A DNA stretch of 64,000 nucleotides, taken from Blastocladiella emersonii ATCC 22665. Taxonomy: Eukaryota > Blastocladiomycota > Blastocladiomycetes > Blastocladiales > Blastocladiaceae. The DNA is taken from assembly GCA_025594325.1 (NCBI GenBank), contig JANHCV010000001.1, positions 3,348,001 through 3,412,000 of the forward strand, read 5' to 3'. Numbering within the stretch: position 1 is the first letter of the stretch; the number at the start of each line of letters is the position of its first letter. Under the pieces are notes generated by a model. The model was not told the origin of the DNA and ran no database searches. It saw nothing but the letters and a program-made list of their open reading frames with translations. Of this stretch, positions 19,854 to 30,723 are shown in pieces. The translations under genes were made by a program, and so were the position numbers.

Positions 19854-21704
19854 TTACTGAGCCACACCCTCGGCGTACTCTTGTGGCGTGGGCAGGTCGG
19901 ACGCCGAGAGCGCCTCGAGCGGGAGCCCCGCCGCCGACGCGTCGGCCGACTCGGCGCCCGCGGGCGGCTGCGCCGAGTTGGTGTCGTTCTCGTCGAGGTC
20001 GAGGCGCAACCGCTTGACGCCGTCGTCGGCGCCCGCAGCGGCCTCGCCCATCGTCGTCTCGTCAAACTTGCGCTTATGCTGCTGCGCCGCCGCCGCGTCC
20101 TGGTCCATGGCGACAGCTGCCGCGGCCGCCGCAGCCTCGTCAGCGGCCTGCTGCTGCTGGGCCTGCTGGGCCTGCTGCTGCTGGTGGTGGGCGGCCATCT
20201 GCTGGTCGTGCGCGGCCTGCACGGCGGCCATGGCGGCGGCCTGCTGGAACTGCTGGAACTGCTCAACCTGCTGGTCGTGGAGCTGCTGCTGCTGCTGCTG
20301 GGCGGCAGCCGCGGCCGCGGGGTCCTGGGACTGAGCAGCGGCCGCGGCGGCGGCGGCAGCCTGCTGCGCCTGCTGGGCCTGCTCGGGGGTGAGACCGGCG
20401 GCCGCGGCGGCCGCAGCGGCAGCAGCCGCGTGGGCGGCGTGCATCTGCTGCTCGGCGTCGGGGTGGTGGTGCGCGTGCTCCATGCCGGCCGCCGCCGCGG
20501 CGGCAGCAGCAGCAGCGGCGGCGGCCGCGTCGACGGCGTGCATCGGGACCTGGCCTTGCTGGGCGGCGGCGGCGGCCACGGCGGCGGCCTGCTGGGCCTG
20601 CTGCTGCTGGGTCATGCCGGGGTGCTGGAGGCCGGGCATGTGGCCGGGGTGCGGGTAGGCGTGCTGCGGCCACGCGCCGGGCGGGGGCGGGGCAAAGTAG
20701 TGGTAGCCCGGGTGCATGGCGGCGGCCATGGCGTGGGCGTGGTAGGGCGGGACCGAGGGGGCCGGGGGCTGGGCGCGCGGGGGCGCCTCGCCGCCGAGCT
20801 GGCCAATCTGCGAGCGCAGGGCCTCGTTCTCGGACTTGAGGTACTCGACGTAGCCCGTCAGGTCGTTGATGGCCTGGTCGGCGAGCATCTTGTCGAGGGT
20901 CCAGCGCTCGGCGTTGCGCTGCTCGGCCTCCTTGAGCTGCTGAATGTACTGGACGGCGCGGTGCAGGATGCCCCCCTTGTTGCGGTCCGAGCAGTTGGGC
21001 ACGATCTTGGCCAGCTCGTTGATGCCCGTGTTGATGACCTCGCGGCGGCGGCGCTCCACCTCCTTGTGCGACTCGCGGCGCAGCTTGAGCCACTCGTCGG
21101 TGCCCGGCTGCGGCTTGGAGTTGGGGTCGGACGAGGTGGACCCGACCGTGGCCGTGGTCGGCGTGGTGGCGGATCCCGGGGTCGGAGCGCCGACGGCGGT
21201 GGCCGCGGCCATGGTGGCGACCTGCATCTGCTGCTGCTGCTGGGCGGCGGCGGCCGCGTGGAGCTGCTGCTGGTGCTGGTGGTGGGCGGCAGCGATGGCG
21301 GCGGCCTGCTGCTGCTCGGCGTGCTGTTGTTGCTGCTGCTGCTGCTGCACCTGCTGGACGCCGGCCTGCGCGGCCATCAGCTGAGCCATCTCGGCCTCGG
21401 TCGGCTCGGCCATGCCGGGGACGGGCATGCCCGACGGCACCCCCGAGGGCGTGGGCGACGGCACGGCCTGGGCGGCGGCCGAGGCGGCGTCGGCCATGGC
21501 CTGGGCCTGGGCCTGCGCGGCAGCGAGATCGCCGGCACTGGGCATCACGCTCACAGCGGCGGCGGCGGCAGCGGCAGCCGCGGCGTCGGCGAGGAGGCCC
21601 TCCTGGGTCAGGGCGGGCTCGGCGTTGGGGATCGAGGGCGCGGCCGAGGCGGTCTCGGAAACCTGGACAATGTCGGCCATGTCGGCGAGGTCGGCGGTGG
21701 ACAT
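19854..21704 (-). CDS. CBF1: bHLH-leucine zipper transcription factor, CBF1/USF-like
   Basis: Single exon, 616 residues. The basic region (ESHKEVERRRREVINTGINEL) with the H-E-R triad that reads CACGTG starts near residue 214. It is followed by helix 2 (ILHRAVQYIQQLKEAE) and a WTLDKMLADQ segment leading into a zipper (YLKSENEALRSQI). SHKEVERRRR and KWTL/RWTLDK are Cbf1 hallmarks. In ascomycetes Cbf1 controls sulphur, respiratory and ribosomal genes and binds centromere CDEI. Both flanks are long alanine and glutamine tracts encoded by GCN and CAG runs, interspersed with histidine, as in prion-like activators. The acidic carboxy terminus ends TPQEYAEGVAQ. Orthology to Cbf1 is well supported; the roles here are inferred. 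Confidence 0.9.
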   Translation of the reverse strand: MSTADLADMADIVQVSETASAAPSIPNAEPALTQEGLLADAAAAAAAAAAVSVMPSAGDLAAAQAQAQAMADAASAAAQAVPSPTPSGVPSGMPVPGMAEPTEAEMAQLMAAQAGVQQVQQQQQQQQHAEQQQAAAIAAAHHQHQQQLHAAAAAQQQQQMQVATMAAATAVGAPTPGSATTPTTATVGSTSSDPNSKPQPGTDEWLKLRRESHKEVERRRREVINTGINELAKIVPNCSDRNKGGILHRAVQYIQQLKEAEQRNAERWTLDKMLADQAINDLTGYVEYLKSENEALRSQIGQLGGEAPPRAQPPAPSVPPYHAHAMAAAMHPGYHYFAPPPPGAWPQHAYPHPGHMPGLQHPGMTQQQQAQQAAAVAAAAAQQGQVPMHAVDAAAAAAAAAAAAAAGMEHAHHHPDAEQQMHAAHAAAAAAAAAAAGLTPEQAQQAQQAAAAAAAAAQSQDPAAAAAAQQQQQQLHDQQVEQFQQFQQAAAMAAVQAAHDQQMAAHHQQQQAQQAQQQQAADEAAAAAAAVAMDQDAAAAQQHKRKFDETTMGEAAAGADDGVKRLRLDLDENDTNSAQPPAGAESADASAAGLPLEALSASDLPTPQEYAEGVAQ

Positions 21705-22626
21705 GAAGAAGTGGCGGTGGTGGGGATGGGGGTGTCTGTGTGCGAGTCCATGATGGTGGAGTCAGCAAGTGTTACATGGTGAGGCGAATGCATGTGTCGG
21801 GTGGAGAGGATGGTGAGGGAGAGCGGCCGAGGCGAGGACGGCGGCGGCCGGCGCGAGGCAGGCGCGTCGCCGTCGTCCTGCACGAGGCACGCTATATCAC
21901 GCGGCGGCGCGGGCGGGGTCGGCAGCGAAGCCGGGCGCTCACGTTTGGGCACGGGGACGGGGGTGGTCGGCGGGTCGAGTACCTCTCACGGGACAGCGGC
22001 GTGGCGGCGGGGTGGACCTCACGCGAGCACGGCGGGATGGAGGGGACGGAGGGGGGAGAGGCGGGGAACGGCGGGCGGGCGGTGGGCGCTCTTGCGGGGG
22101 GTCGACGTCGTCGTCGTCGTCGTCGTCGTCGATGGGGTGGCGGCGGAGAGAGAGGACGGCGGCGGCAGCGCACCGACGTCGCTGCGAGCCCCGGCCCCGA
22201 ACGCCCCCACGGTCGCTCGCACGCCTCGGGCCAGCGCCCGTCTCGGCGGCCGCCCTGCCCGCTGCGACTCACGGCGCCGCCCGCCCTCGCGTCCACCCTC
22301 ACCCCCAACCTCCTCTCATCACGGTCGCCACCGTGGCCATCGGCCGCGCGCCCTCGCCGTCGCGTTGCCCTCGCCATCATCGCGTTCGCGTTTGACGGAT
22401 TCCCACGGCCTCCCGCGACGATCGACGGATTTGTCAGCCGCGCCACGTGCCGCCTCCCACCCACGTGGCCACGTGGCGGTCACGCGACCGCGGTTTCACC
22501 TCGTTTTGGCGCGTCTCGCGGGTTTTGTCTCACGCGCGCTCGGCGCTCAACGCGTTCAGAACCACCAACGGGAGGAATAGTGAAGATCTAGTTGTGCGCA
22601 TAATAATGGGGAGGTTGGAGGGAATC
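21705..22626. other. long intergenic region between CBF1 and TIM22
   Basis: 922 nt holding the CBF1 promoter/5' UTR and the TIM22 3' UTR. It contains a (GTC)n run at about 22106-22131. Very long R/P-rich reading frames cross it on both strands, but they look like GC-rich chance frames. No RNA gene recognised. Confidence 0.5.
22106..22131. repeat. (GTC)n microsatellite, about 8-9 units
   Basis: A near-perfect GTC trinucleotide run in the CBF1 upstream region. Confidence 0.8.
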
Positions 22627-23214
22627 TCAATCGTCCAAGCGGCGGATGAAAAAGTGATCGATCGCCACCGAGAAGGCCGCAAACGATACGCAGCCGCCGA
22701 GCGCAGCTTTTGGTCCAGCTACGCGACGTTCCGGCGACAAGGTCAGTGTGAGAAACGAGAAGTGTGCGGCGGGGAGGCAACGTACAGCGACCGGCCAGAC
22801 CGCCACCCGTGATGCACCCGGCGACCGCGCCGTTGTACACGTCGCTCTTGGCGCGGAACTAGTTGAGGGGGAACAGAGGTCAGCAAGCAACCCCGAATCT
22901 CGGTGAGCGGCAGCATAACGCACCGACTCGACGGCGCACTCGGTGCCGGCAAAGATGCCGCCGATCACGCCCAGACTCTTGGCCGACCCGACCACGCGCC
23001 CGCGCATGTCCTTGCCGATGATCTTGAGCTGCTCGCGCAGCGGCAGGTGCGCAATTTCCGTCGTCGAGTGGAAGTCGAGCGACCCGAGGAACAGGCCCAT
23101 GGCGCCGCCGAGCACAAAACTCATGGCGCTCGACGTGACCGCCTTGACCGGGCACGACGCCCACACCTCTTCAGCGATCTTGTTCATCTCCTCCTGGGTC
23201 ATTTGCTGATTCAT
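22627..23214 (-). CDS. TIM22: mitochondrial inner-membrane translocase subunit TIM22
   Basis: Exons 23214-22924, 22858-22786 and 22718-22627 encode 151 residues; introns 65 and 67 nt. SCPVKAVTSSAMSFVLGGAM opens the first membrane segment. IGGIFAGTECAVES then FRAKSDVYNGAVAGCITGGG and ALGGCVSFAAFSVAIDHFF supply the remaining Tim17/22/23-family helices. It forms the carrier translocase pore in the inner membrane. The conserved cysteines of Tim22 (SCPVK and GTEC) are present. The exon 1-2 junction falls exactly between VES and FRAK, and the spliced product matches family length. Confidence 0.94.
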   Translation of the reverse strand: MNQQMTQEEMNKIAEEVWASCPVKAVTSSAMSFVLGGAMGLFLGSLDFHSTTEIAHLPLREQLKIIGKDMRGRVVGSAKSLGVIGGIFAGTECAVESVRYAAAHRDSGLLADLCSPSTSSAPRATCTTARSPGASRVAVWPVAVRCLPAAHFSFLTLTLSPERRVAGPKAALGGCVSFAAFSVAIDHFFIRRLDD

Positions 23215-23243
23215 GGTGGCTGGCTTCGAGGACGTTGCACTGA

Positions 23244-23255
23244 GTTACGTTGCGG
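23244..23255 (-). promoter_or_regulatory. CGCAACGTAAC element, TIM22
   Basis: CCGCAACGTAAC on the coding strand, 30-41 nt upstream of the ATG at 23214. Confidence 0.5.
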
Positions 23256-23335
23256 TCAAGGTGGGCGGTGCTGAGCACGCCGCGAGCGAGGACTGACCGG
23301 GCCATCAACAGCGACACGGCGGCGCTGCGCCGCCT

Positions 23336-23347
23336 CACATGTGATGG
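23336..23347. promoter_or_regulatory. CACATGTGATGG motif between TIM22 and ATR
   Basis: Identical to the 12-mer upstream of NAM9. It lies 122 nt upstream of TIM22 and about 140 nt upstream of the divergent ATR gene. Confidence 0.45.
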
Positions 23348-23489
23348 AGCTGCACGCCGGCGCGCGCTGTGACTCGGCACGCGTCCTCCGATCGCTCTCC
23401 CTCCCCTCCCCGCCCACTCGCCGACAGCATCATCCACCGCCCATGTATCTTCTGCGGTCTGAGAGACACGAACCGAAATTCTTGCTACC

Positions 23490-26400
23490 ATGCTGAGCCC
23501 CTCGGCTTCCGCACCCGCCGCCGCGCCCACGACGGCCGTCGCTCCGCCCAACCCCGCCGCCGAGCAGCTGCGGACCCTCCGCTGCCAGATGCGCGCCATT
23601 CTCGACGGTTACCACTCGGACACGCTTGGTGTGTACCTCTCCCCGCTGAGGCCAGCCATAGCGACGGTCCTCCTGACCCTTGCTGTGCGGCATAGCGTCC
23701 AACTTTCTTGATCAGGCCAAGTCCGAGTCGACCATCGCCGTTCTGCTCAACACCATCCAGCGCTGCCCCGCCCTCATCACCGACTCCAAGGACGCGTGCT
23801 TCCTCCTCACCCTCCCCGTCCTGCAGCTGCTCGCCCTACCCGTCACGGCGCCCATCCACCCGGCGCTCCGCGAGGTACTCGTGCGATCTGCCCACACCCT
23901 CTACGCCGTGCCCTTTTCATATCCGGGTTTCGCATTTCTCGATGAGCTGGCCGAAGTCGCCGAGGGTACGCTCGCTCAAGGCGCCGGTGTCGACTCCTGT
24001 CTTACGTCCTCGTGCGCTGGATCTAGAGTGTCAGCGTCTCGTTGTGCTTCCTGCGAGTGCATTTCCGGCGACCATCTCGCTCTCCTCGAGTCAGGACGCT
24101 TCCGCCGTCACCGACACCCCCGCCGACCTGCATCTCACGATCCACCAACCAAATCACGCGTCGTGCCTGCGCGAGAACCTCGCCGCCCTGCTCGGCCGCG
24201 ACATTGACCCCGTCATCGCGCAGTTCCCGTGGCTCGCGCGCATCTTCCACCCGGCCGATGAATTGCTTCCGCCATCGTTTGACGTCGACCGCGCTATGCG
24301 CCAGCTCGCAGAACTCGCGCCCGAGCATGACGCTGTCCCAGCCCAACTCGAGGACCTGATCGACGCTCTACTCGCCCATGTCGAAAACGGCGGTGTCTTG
24401 GACCATGCCGCGTGGACTCGCGTCGTCATTCGACACTGGCGCGAACACGCCGATCTCGTCTTTGATCTGCTCGTGCTCGGAGTACGGCATCCACTGCATC
24501 TCCCGCGAATTTACGTCGCTGACCACCGCCCTGTGTAGTTTGAGTCGTCTCGCAGCAAGGACTCGACTGCGCCCTTCGTGTTCGCTCCGCATTCCAATGC
24601 GTCCGAGTCCGAGACCTGTACGCTTCAAGTCAGCACCCCGCTCGCGCAGCCCCTGCTCGACGACTCTCCACCTCTTGCCCTCTTCCAGCTCGTCGCGCCG
24701 GCGCTCTGCGAAGCACGAGTGCTGCAGAACCAGCTTCCCGTCGTCGCCTACCTGCTCCGCTCGGGCGAGGACGTGCGAGATCGCATTGCCGCCGTCGCGC
24801 GCGCGGTACCGCACCTCGACTCGGGCGCGTCGCTCTTTGTCGCGTGCACCTTCCTCGCTTCGCTGCGCGAGTCGTTCGGTTTCGACACGACTGCGGTCGC
24901 TGACGTGCTCGCTGCGATGCCGGCCAAGGCCGAGACGCCGCTCCCGACACTCGCCCTCGCCGCGACGGACCGTCCCCTCGTCGTCGAGTGCCTGAACCGT
25001 CTACGCGTGGCCCCGCTTCCCGACAACTTTGTCGACTGGGTTCGGGCCAACCTCCCACTTGACGGCCGACCCGCGGTTCCAGTGCTTCCCTCGCTGGCCC
25101 AGTTCTGCCGCAAGTTCACCATGGCCAACCTGTCGGTCCTCGGCGTCATCTTGCCCGCTGGCACCGACGACCGCCGCCGCGCGCTTCACCCACACTGGCG
25201 GACGCTCTGCGAGGGCCTCGACCAGCACCAGGAGCACGACCTCGTCACCATCCTCCTGTGGCTCGCCGAGCTGCTCGCCGTCCCGCCCGCGACCCTCACG
25301 CACGCGCTGCGCAAGCACCTCCTCCCCGTCGCCATGCGCCACCCGCCGCTGCAGCGCGTGCTCGAGAAGCTCGAGGGCGCGCAATTCACCAAGCTCCTCG
25401 TCGTGTCCATCGAGTACGTCCTGCTGTGGGTCCTGCTCGAGCAGCCCGGCCCGTGGGACGACCCGATCCGCGCGCTGCTGCAGTCGATCCCGGGCGCCGC
25501 CCCCGAGGAGTGCATCTCGCTCAACCTCGCCATCGAGCTGTGTCTGCACCGCCACACCGAGGGCCTCCTGTGGGCGCAGCGCGTGTCGAGCAAGCGCATC
25601 ACCGTCACCGACTTTTCGCTCGCGACCATCGTGCACCTCATCGATGCCCTGCAGCACGACCGGTGGGGCCCGTCGCGTCCGTGTCCGGCCGACGCCCTCG
25701 CGACGCTCGACTGGCTCGTGCTCCGCGCCGGCAGCGAGGTCGCCGTCCTCGCATCGCAGGCCGTCTCGCTCATCGCCAACGCTGCGGTCGAGTTCCCCGC
25801 CGAGGCCGTCCAGTGCTGGACCAGCCTCGCGCGCGTCGCCGACGACAAGACACTCGCCCGGTTCTGGCCGTCGATTCTCCTCTCCGCCGCACGCACGCCC
25901 GCCGTTCTCGAGGTCGGCCCACCGACAACGGCGCTCCTCGACCTCCTCTTCTCGCGCGCCACGCCCGAGGTCCTCGAGGACGCGCCCGACCCGCCCGCGC
26001 ACCCGGTCCTCGCGCCGTTCCAGGCGCGCATCGATGCGGCAAAATCGGCGACACCGTCTTTGCACGACCGTCTCGCGCGCGTGTGTGCGCGCATCGCGTC
26101 GCCCGACCTTGTCGTCGCCGAGGCATCACTCGACGAAGCCCTCGCGCTGCTCACGCAGATCCACGCGTCATCGGCCGACGCCGTGGTTCGCGACCCGCAC
26201 GTCGTGGTCGGCGCGCTCGTCAACGTCGCCGAGCACCACCCGACGCTCGCGGTGCGCGCGACCGTGTGTCTCGGGCAGCTCGGCGCCGTCGATCTCGGCG
26301 AGTTCTCGGGCGCCGTGGCCGTCGCGATGCGCGGCGAGGCGGCCGTCTCCGACAAGGACGGCGGGCTGAAGACGGGTGTCGTCGCGCACCAGGAGATCCC

Positions 26401-29400
26401 CGTGCTGTGCGCCGAGGTGCTCAAGTCGTGCCTGATCCCCTTCTTCCGGTCCAGCGCATCCAATTTCGCGCAGACCATCATCGCATACGCGATCCAGCGG
26501 CTGCTCAAGCTGCACCGCAAGACGTGCCTCGACGCGCTCGACGACTTTGACCGGTCGACGGTGCGCCACCTACAGGACAGCAAGTACCGCGTCGACGAGC
26601 CCATGCTCGTGGCCGAGGCCGACGCGGCCGCCGCCGTGTTCCAGCCTGGCGCCGTCTCCTTCTCCGCGTGGGCGTGCCGGTTCTGCCTCCGCCTCGCCGC
26701 CCACTGCGCCGACTCGGCGCTCGTCGCCGTCTTCCGCGCCCTGCATCCGCTCCTCGCGCAGACCCAGCACCACCAGGTCGCGACTGTCGCGATCCCGTTC
26801 CTCGTCCTGCACCTGTGCCTCGTCGCGAGCCCCGCGCTCAACTCGGTCGTGTCCGAGTTCATTCACGTCCTGCAGCACGTGGCCGGCGGCGACCCCGCCG
26901 CGCAGTCGGCGGCCCTCGTCATCTTTGACGTCCTCGAGTACCTGACCGCGTGGCGCCGCCAGGAGCGCGCCAAGTTCGCCGAGAAGCGCAGCCGCCGCGC
27001 CACGCTGAGCCCGAGCGTCGCGCACATCGAGCAGTTCCTCGACCGCATCCCCGCGGGCCTGCTCGCCGAGGCCGCCGAGCGCGTCGGGCGCGCCGAGACC
27101 GCGTCGTACTACCTCGAAGCGTCGCTTCACCCCGCCGCCGCGCCGGCCGACCGCGCACGCCTTCTCCTTGACGTGTACTGCCGGCTCGGCGACGAGGGCG
27201 TCGATTATGTCCTTGGCGCGTCGCACCTGCTCCAGCACCAGCAGCAGCCGAACGGTGCGACTGCCGAGACGGTCCAGGACCCGCGCCATCTCGCGCTGCA
27301 GCACGAGGTCCGCGGCGACTGGGCGGCGGTGCTCGCCGTCTACAACGCGGTCCCCGTTACCAGCAGCAACAGCGGGAGCGTTGCGGCACCCCCGACGCGG
27401 CTCGGCGCGTACCAGGCGATGCGCGAGCTCGGGTACTTTGACCTCCTCGCCGAGCAGTGCACGGGCGCCATCGCGACGCACCCCGAGTGGAGCACGGACC
27501 TCGCGCCGATCCAGATCGACGCGTGCTGGCGGCTCGCGCAGTGGGACAAGCTCGACTCGGTCGTCGCGTCGAGCCCGCCTGCGGTCGCCGCCGCGCCGAG
27601 CGTAGGCACGCTCCTCAGCGACCTCGCGCACGCGCGCGCGTCCGATTTCGATGCGCACCTGCGCACGGTCCGGCTCGACGTGTTCCGCGAGCTGCGGCTC
27701 GGGCGTGTCCAGGCGGCCATGGTCCGCAGCCACTACCTGACTGACCTCGTCGCGTTCCACGGCGCGGGGCTGCTCGAGTCCTCGCCCGCCGCAGAGGCCG
27801 CCACCGTCGAGGCCAACTTCAACGCATGGTACCAGCAGGTCAAGGCGCGGTGGGACCGCGTGCCCGCGCGGTTCTCGGCGCGCGAGGAGCTGCACGGCGT
27901 GTGCCGTTCGCTCGTGATGCTGCACCAGACGCGGTCGCCGGCACCCGCAACGGCCGCGGCGCGCGCGGCGCTCGGCGAGCTGTGGCACCTGTCCGCCAAG
28001 CTCGCCATGGCTGACGGGCGGCAGCACATGGCGTACACGTACCTTCTGCGGGCCGAGCCTCTCGCGGGCGGGCCCGAGACGGCGACGGGGCTGCAGCACG
28101 AGCGCGCCATGGCCAAGTGGCTCGCGGCGAACCAGTCGGTGCAGGCGGCGCTCGACCGCGTGCGGGGGCTCGCGCTGCCGGACGTGCCGCTGCAGACGAT
28201 CCACCTGCACCCGGTGTTCGGCGTGCAGCTCGACCCGCGCGACGTGACGTACCAGCGCGCGCGGCTGCACCTCCTCGCGGCGCGGTGGATGGCCGAGTCG
28301 GGGAGCGCGAGCTCGGACGTGATCGCGGCGCGGTTCCGCACGGCGTGCGCGCTGATGCCGAGCTGGGACAAGGCGTACTACCTCGCGGGCCGGTACTACC
28401 ACCAGCTCATGAAGAGCGCGGCCGACGCGACGGCCGCGGACCCGAGCGGCGTGCCCAACTACGCAGCGCAGCTCGCGTCGCTGAAACCCGCGGTCCAGTT
28501 CTACGCGCGCGCCCTGCTCGTCGGGTGCAACTACGTGCACCAGGCGCTCCCGCTCGTGCTCACGCTGTGGATGGACCTCGCGCCCGTCGGTGGCCCCTCG
28601 GCGGCGTCGGGCAGCGGCGGGACCGAGGAGCAGCGGCGGCGCGCGTTCGGGCACATCCACCAGCTCGTCGTGTCGGTGGTCCAGCGCGCGCCGGCGTACG
28701 TGCTCATGACGGCGGTCGGCCAGGTCACGGGCCGGCTCACGCACCGCAACGACGACGTGTTCGAGGTGCTCGCGACGCTCCTGGCGCGCGTGATCGTCGC
28801 GTTCCGCAGCCCGGCGCTGTGGCAGCTCGCGTCGTCCATCAAGTCGTTTGAGCGAGTCCGCGCGAAACGCGCCCGCGACGTGCTGGACCGCGCGCGCCAG
28901 CTCGCGGCCGCCGACGGCGCCGACGTGTCGGGGCTCGAGACGCTCATCACGCAGACGACGCAGATCGCCGAGCAGCTCATCGGCGTGTGCAACCACACGG
29001 CGGCCAAGGAGCAGACGGTCTTCTCGCTCGCGCGCGAGTTCAAGGCGCTCGTCCGCGCGTGCCCGTTCGATACGGTGGTGATGCCGACGGCGGCGCAGCT
29101 CGAGTGCGAGATCCCGGCCAAGGCGGGACCCGCGGAGCGCGCGCGCATCGGGACCGGCAGCACCGCCGGGGTCGCCGGGTACACGGGCGGGCACGTAGCC
29201 GACTACGACCCGTACGCGCGCGACGGGTCGGGCGACCGCGTCATGGTGTACGGGTTCGTGGACCAGGTGGAGATGATGTCGTCGATGGTGCGGCCCAAGA
29301 AGGTGACGTTCCTCGGGTCGAACGGGCGCGAGTACCTGTACCTGTGCAAGCCCAAGGACGACCTGCGCAAGGACGCGCGGCTCATGGAGTTCACGGGCCT

Positions 29401-30283
29401 GATCAACCGGCTGCTCGGGCGGTCGCGCGCCGCGCGCGACCGGCACCTGTACATGCGGCGGTACGGCGTGACGCCGCTCAACGAGGAGTGCGGCGTGATC
29501 GAGTGGGTCGACCACACGGCGGCCACGCGGTCGATCCTGCGCGAGTGGTACAAGACGCGGTACCACCAGGACCTGTTCAACCGCGACATCCAGACGCTGT
29601 TTGGCGAGAGCGACCGCGACCGGCTCGCGGCCAACTTCAAGTCGCTGCTCGGCACGTTCCCGCCGGTGCTCCAGGAGTGGTTCGTCGACGAGTTCCCGAC
29701 GCCCGCGGCGTGGTTCCGTGCGCGGCGCGGGTTCACGCACACGTGCGCGGTGGTCAGCATGCTCGGGTACGTGGTCGGGCTGGGCGACCGGCACCTCGAG
29801 AACATTCTGCTGGACGTGAAATCGGGCGACGTGGTGCACGTCGACTTCAACTGCCTGTTCGACAAGGGCAAGGCGTTTGCGCGGCCCGAGGTGGTGCCGT
29901 TCCGGCTGACGCAGAACATGGTGGCGGGGTTCGGCGTGGTCGGGGTCGAGGGCCCGTTCCGCCGCGCGTGCGAGGTGGTGATGCGCGTGGTGCGCGACCA
30001 CCGCGAGGCCCTCATGATCGTCCTCGACACGTTCGTCCACGACCCGCTCATCGAGTGGAAGCAGAAGCGCAAGGCCAACTCGACGGCCACCGCCGAGGCT
30101 GCCGACGAGCAGATGCGCCGCCAGGCGCGCCGCGTCCTCGCCGACATTGACGCGCGGCTCCAGGGCATGGTCGGCGCCGGGCTCCCGCTCGGCGTCAACG
30201 GGCAGGTCGACGAGCTCATCCGCCAGGCCACGGCGGTCGAGAACCTGTCGCGCATGTATGTCGGGTGGATGCCGTACTTGTAA
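23490..30283 (+). CDS. ATR/MEC1 checkpoint kinase (PIKK)
   Basis: Exons 23490-23628, 23696-23965, 24027-24481 and 24539-30283 encode 2202 residues; introns 57-67 nt, all near the 5' end. The first 1300 or so residues are helical-repeat-like (HEAT), followed by a FAT region. The kinase domain (about 1870-2110) has RRYGVTPLNEECGVIEWVDH, catalytic loop GLGDRHLENILLD (about residue 2038) and the Mg-binding HVDFNCLFDKG. A FATC tail VNGQVDELIRQA..NLSRMYVGWMPYL closes the protein. NDECGIIEWV, DFNCLF and the GW.PY ending are characteristic of ATR/Mec1 rather than ATM, TOR or DNA-PK. It senses RPA-coated ssDNA through an ATRIP/Ddc2 partner and activates the replication checkpoint. Slightly shorter than human ATR; no breaks are seen. 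Confidence 0.96.
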
Positions 30284-30723
30284 ACTAATGGATTCGGTGC
30301 TGGTGTGCGTGGTCTGCGAGCGGGTGGCTGAAACGCGCGAGACAGTGGCGCCGAAAAGGCGTGACCGGGGCCAAATTGCAGCGTGGCAACTCGTCGGGCA
30401 TCGGGTGCATCTCCACCGCCGACCTCGCCGCGCCCGCCGTCTCATAACCCAGAGTTGACAGCGTTGCATCTCTCGCTCCCGGCACAGCACTCGCTGCAAC
30501 GCGCACCACGCGCGCTGATTCCCACGCCTCGCCGCTCATTGCGCGGACGCCACGGACTGCATCGCCGATCGAGTCAACGTCGTCGTGGCAACTTTTGCGA
30601 GTCCTCTCCCTCGCCGACGTGGTGGTGGTGCGTACTTGAGCTGCGCGGCCCCCGCCGTCGTCGTGGCACTCACTCACTCTCCACGTCACGAACTCCTCGA
30701 CTACTACAGACCCGCACTCCGGC
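30284..30723. other. intergenic region upstream of the HacA-like gene
   Basis: 440 nt holding the ATR 3' UTR and the bZIP promoter/5' leader. No upstream ATG-initiated ORF of note and no clear UPRE/ERSE pair seen. Confidence 0.5.

Noticed and set aside
19900-21600. CAG/GCN repeats of CBF1 as an independent satellite
   Set aside because: They are in frame as Gln and Ala tracts of the bHLH protein and irregular at the base level.
21740-22591. Long open frames (about 280 residues) on both strands between CBF1 and TIM22
   Set aside because: Arg/Pro/Gly-rich with no domain and no codon bias; several frames are open at once, as expected by chance at this GC content.
25186-30499. Very long antisense frames (up to about 1300 residues) opposite ATR
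   Set aside because: Mirror images of a GC3-rich gene; sequence is Arg/Ala/His-rich without domains.
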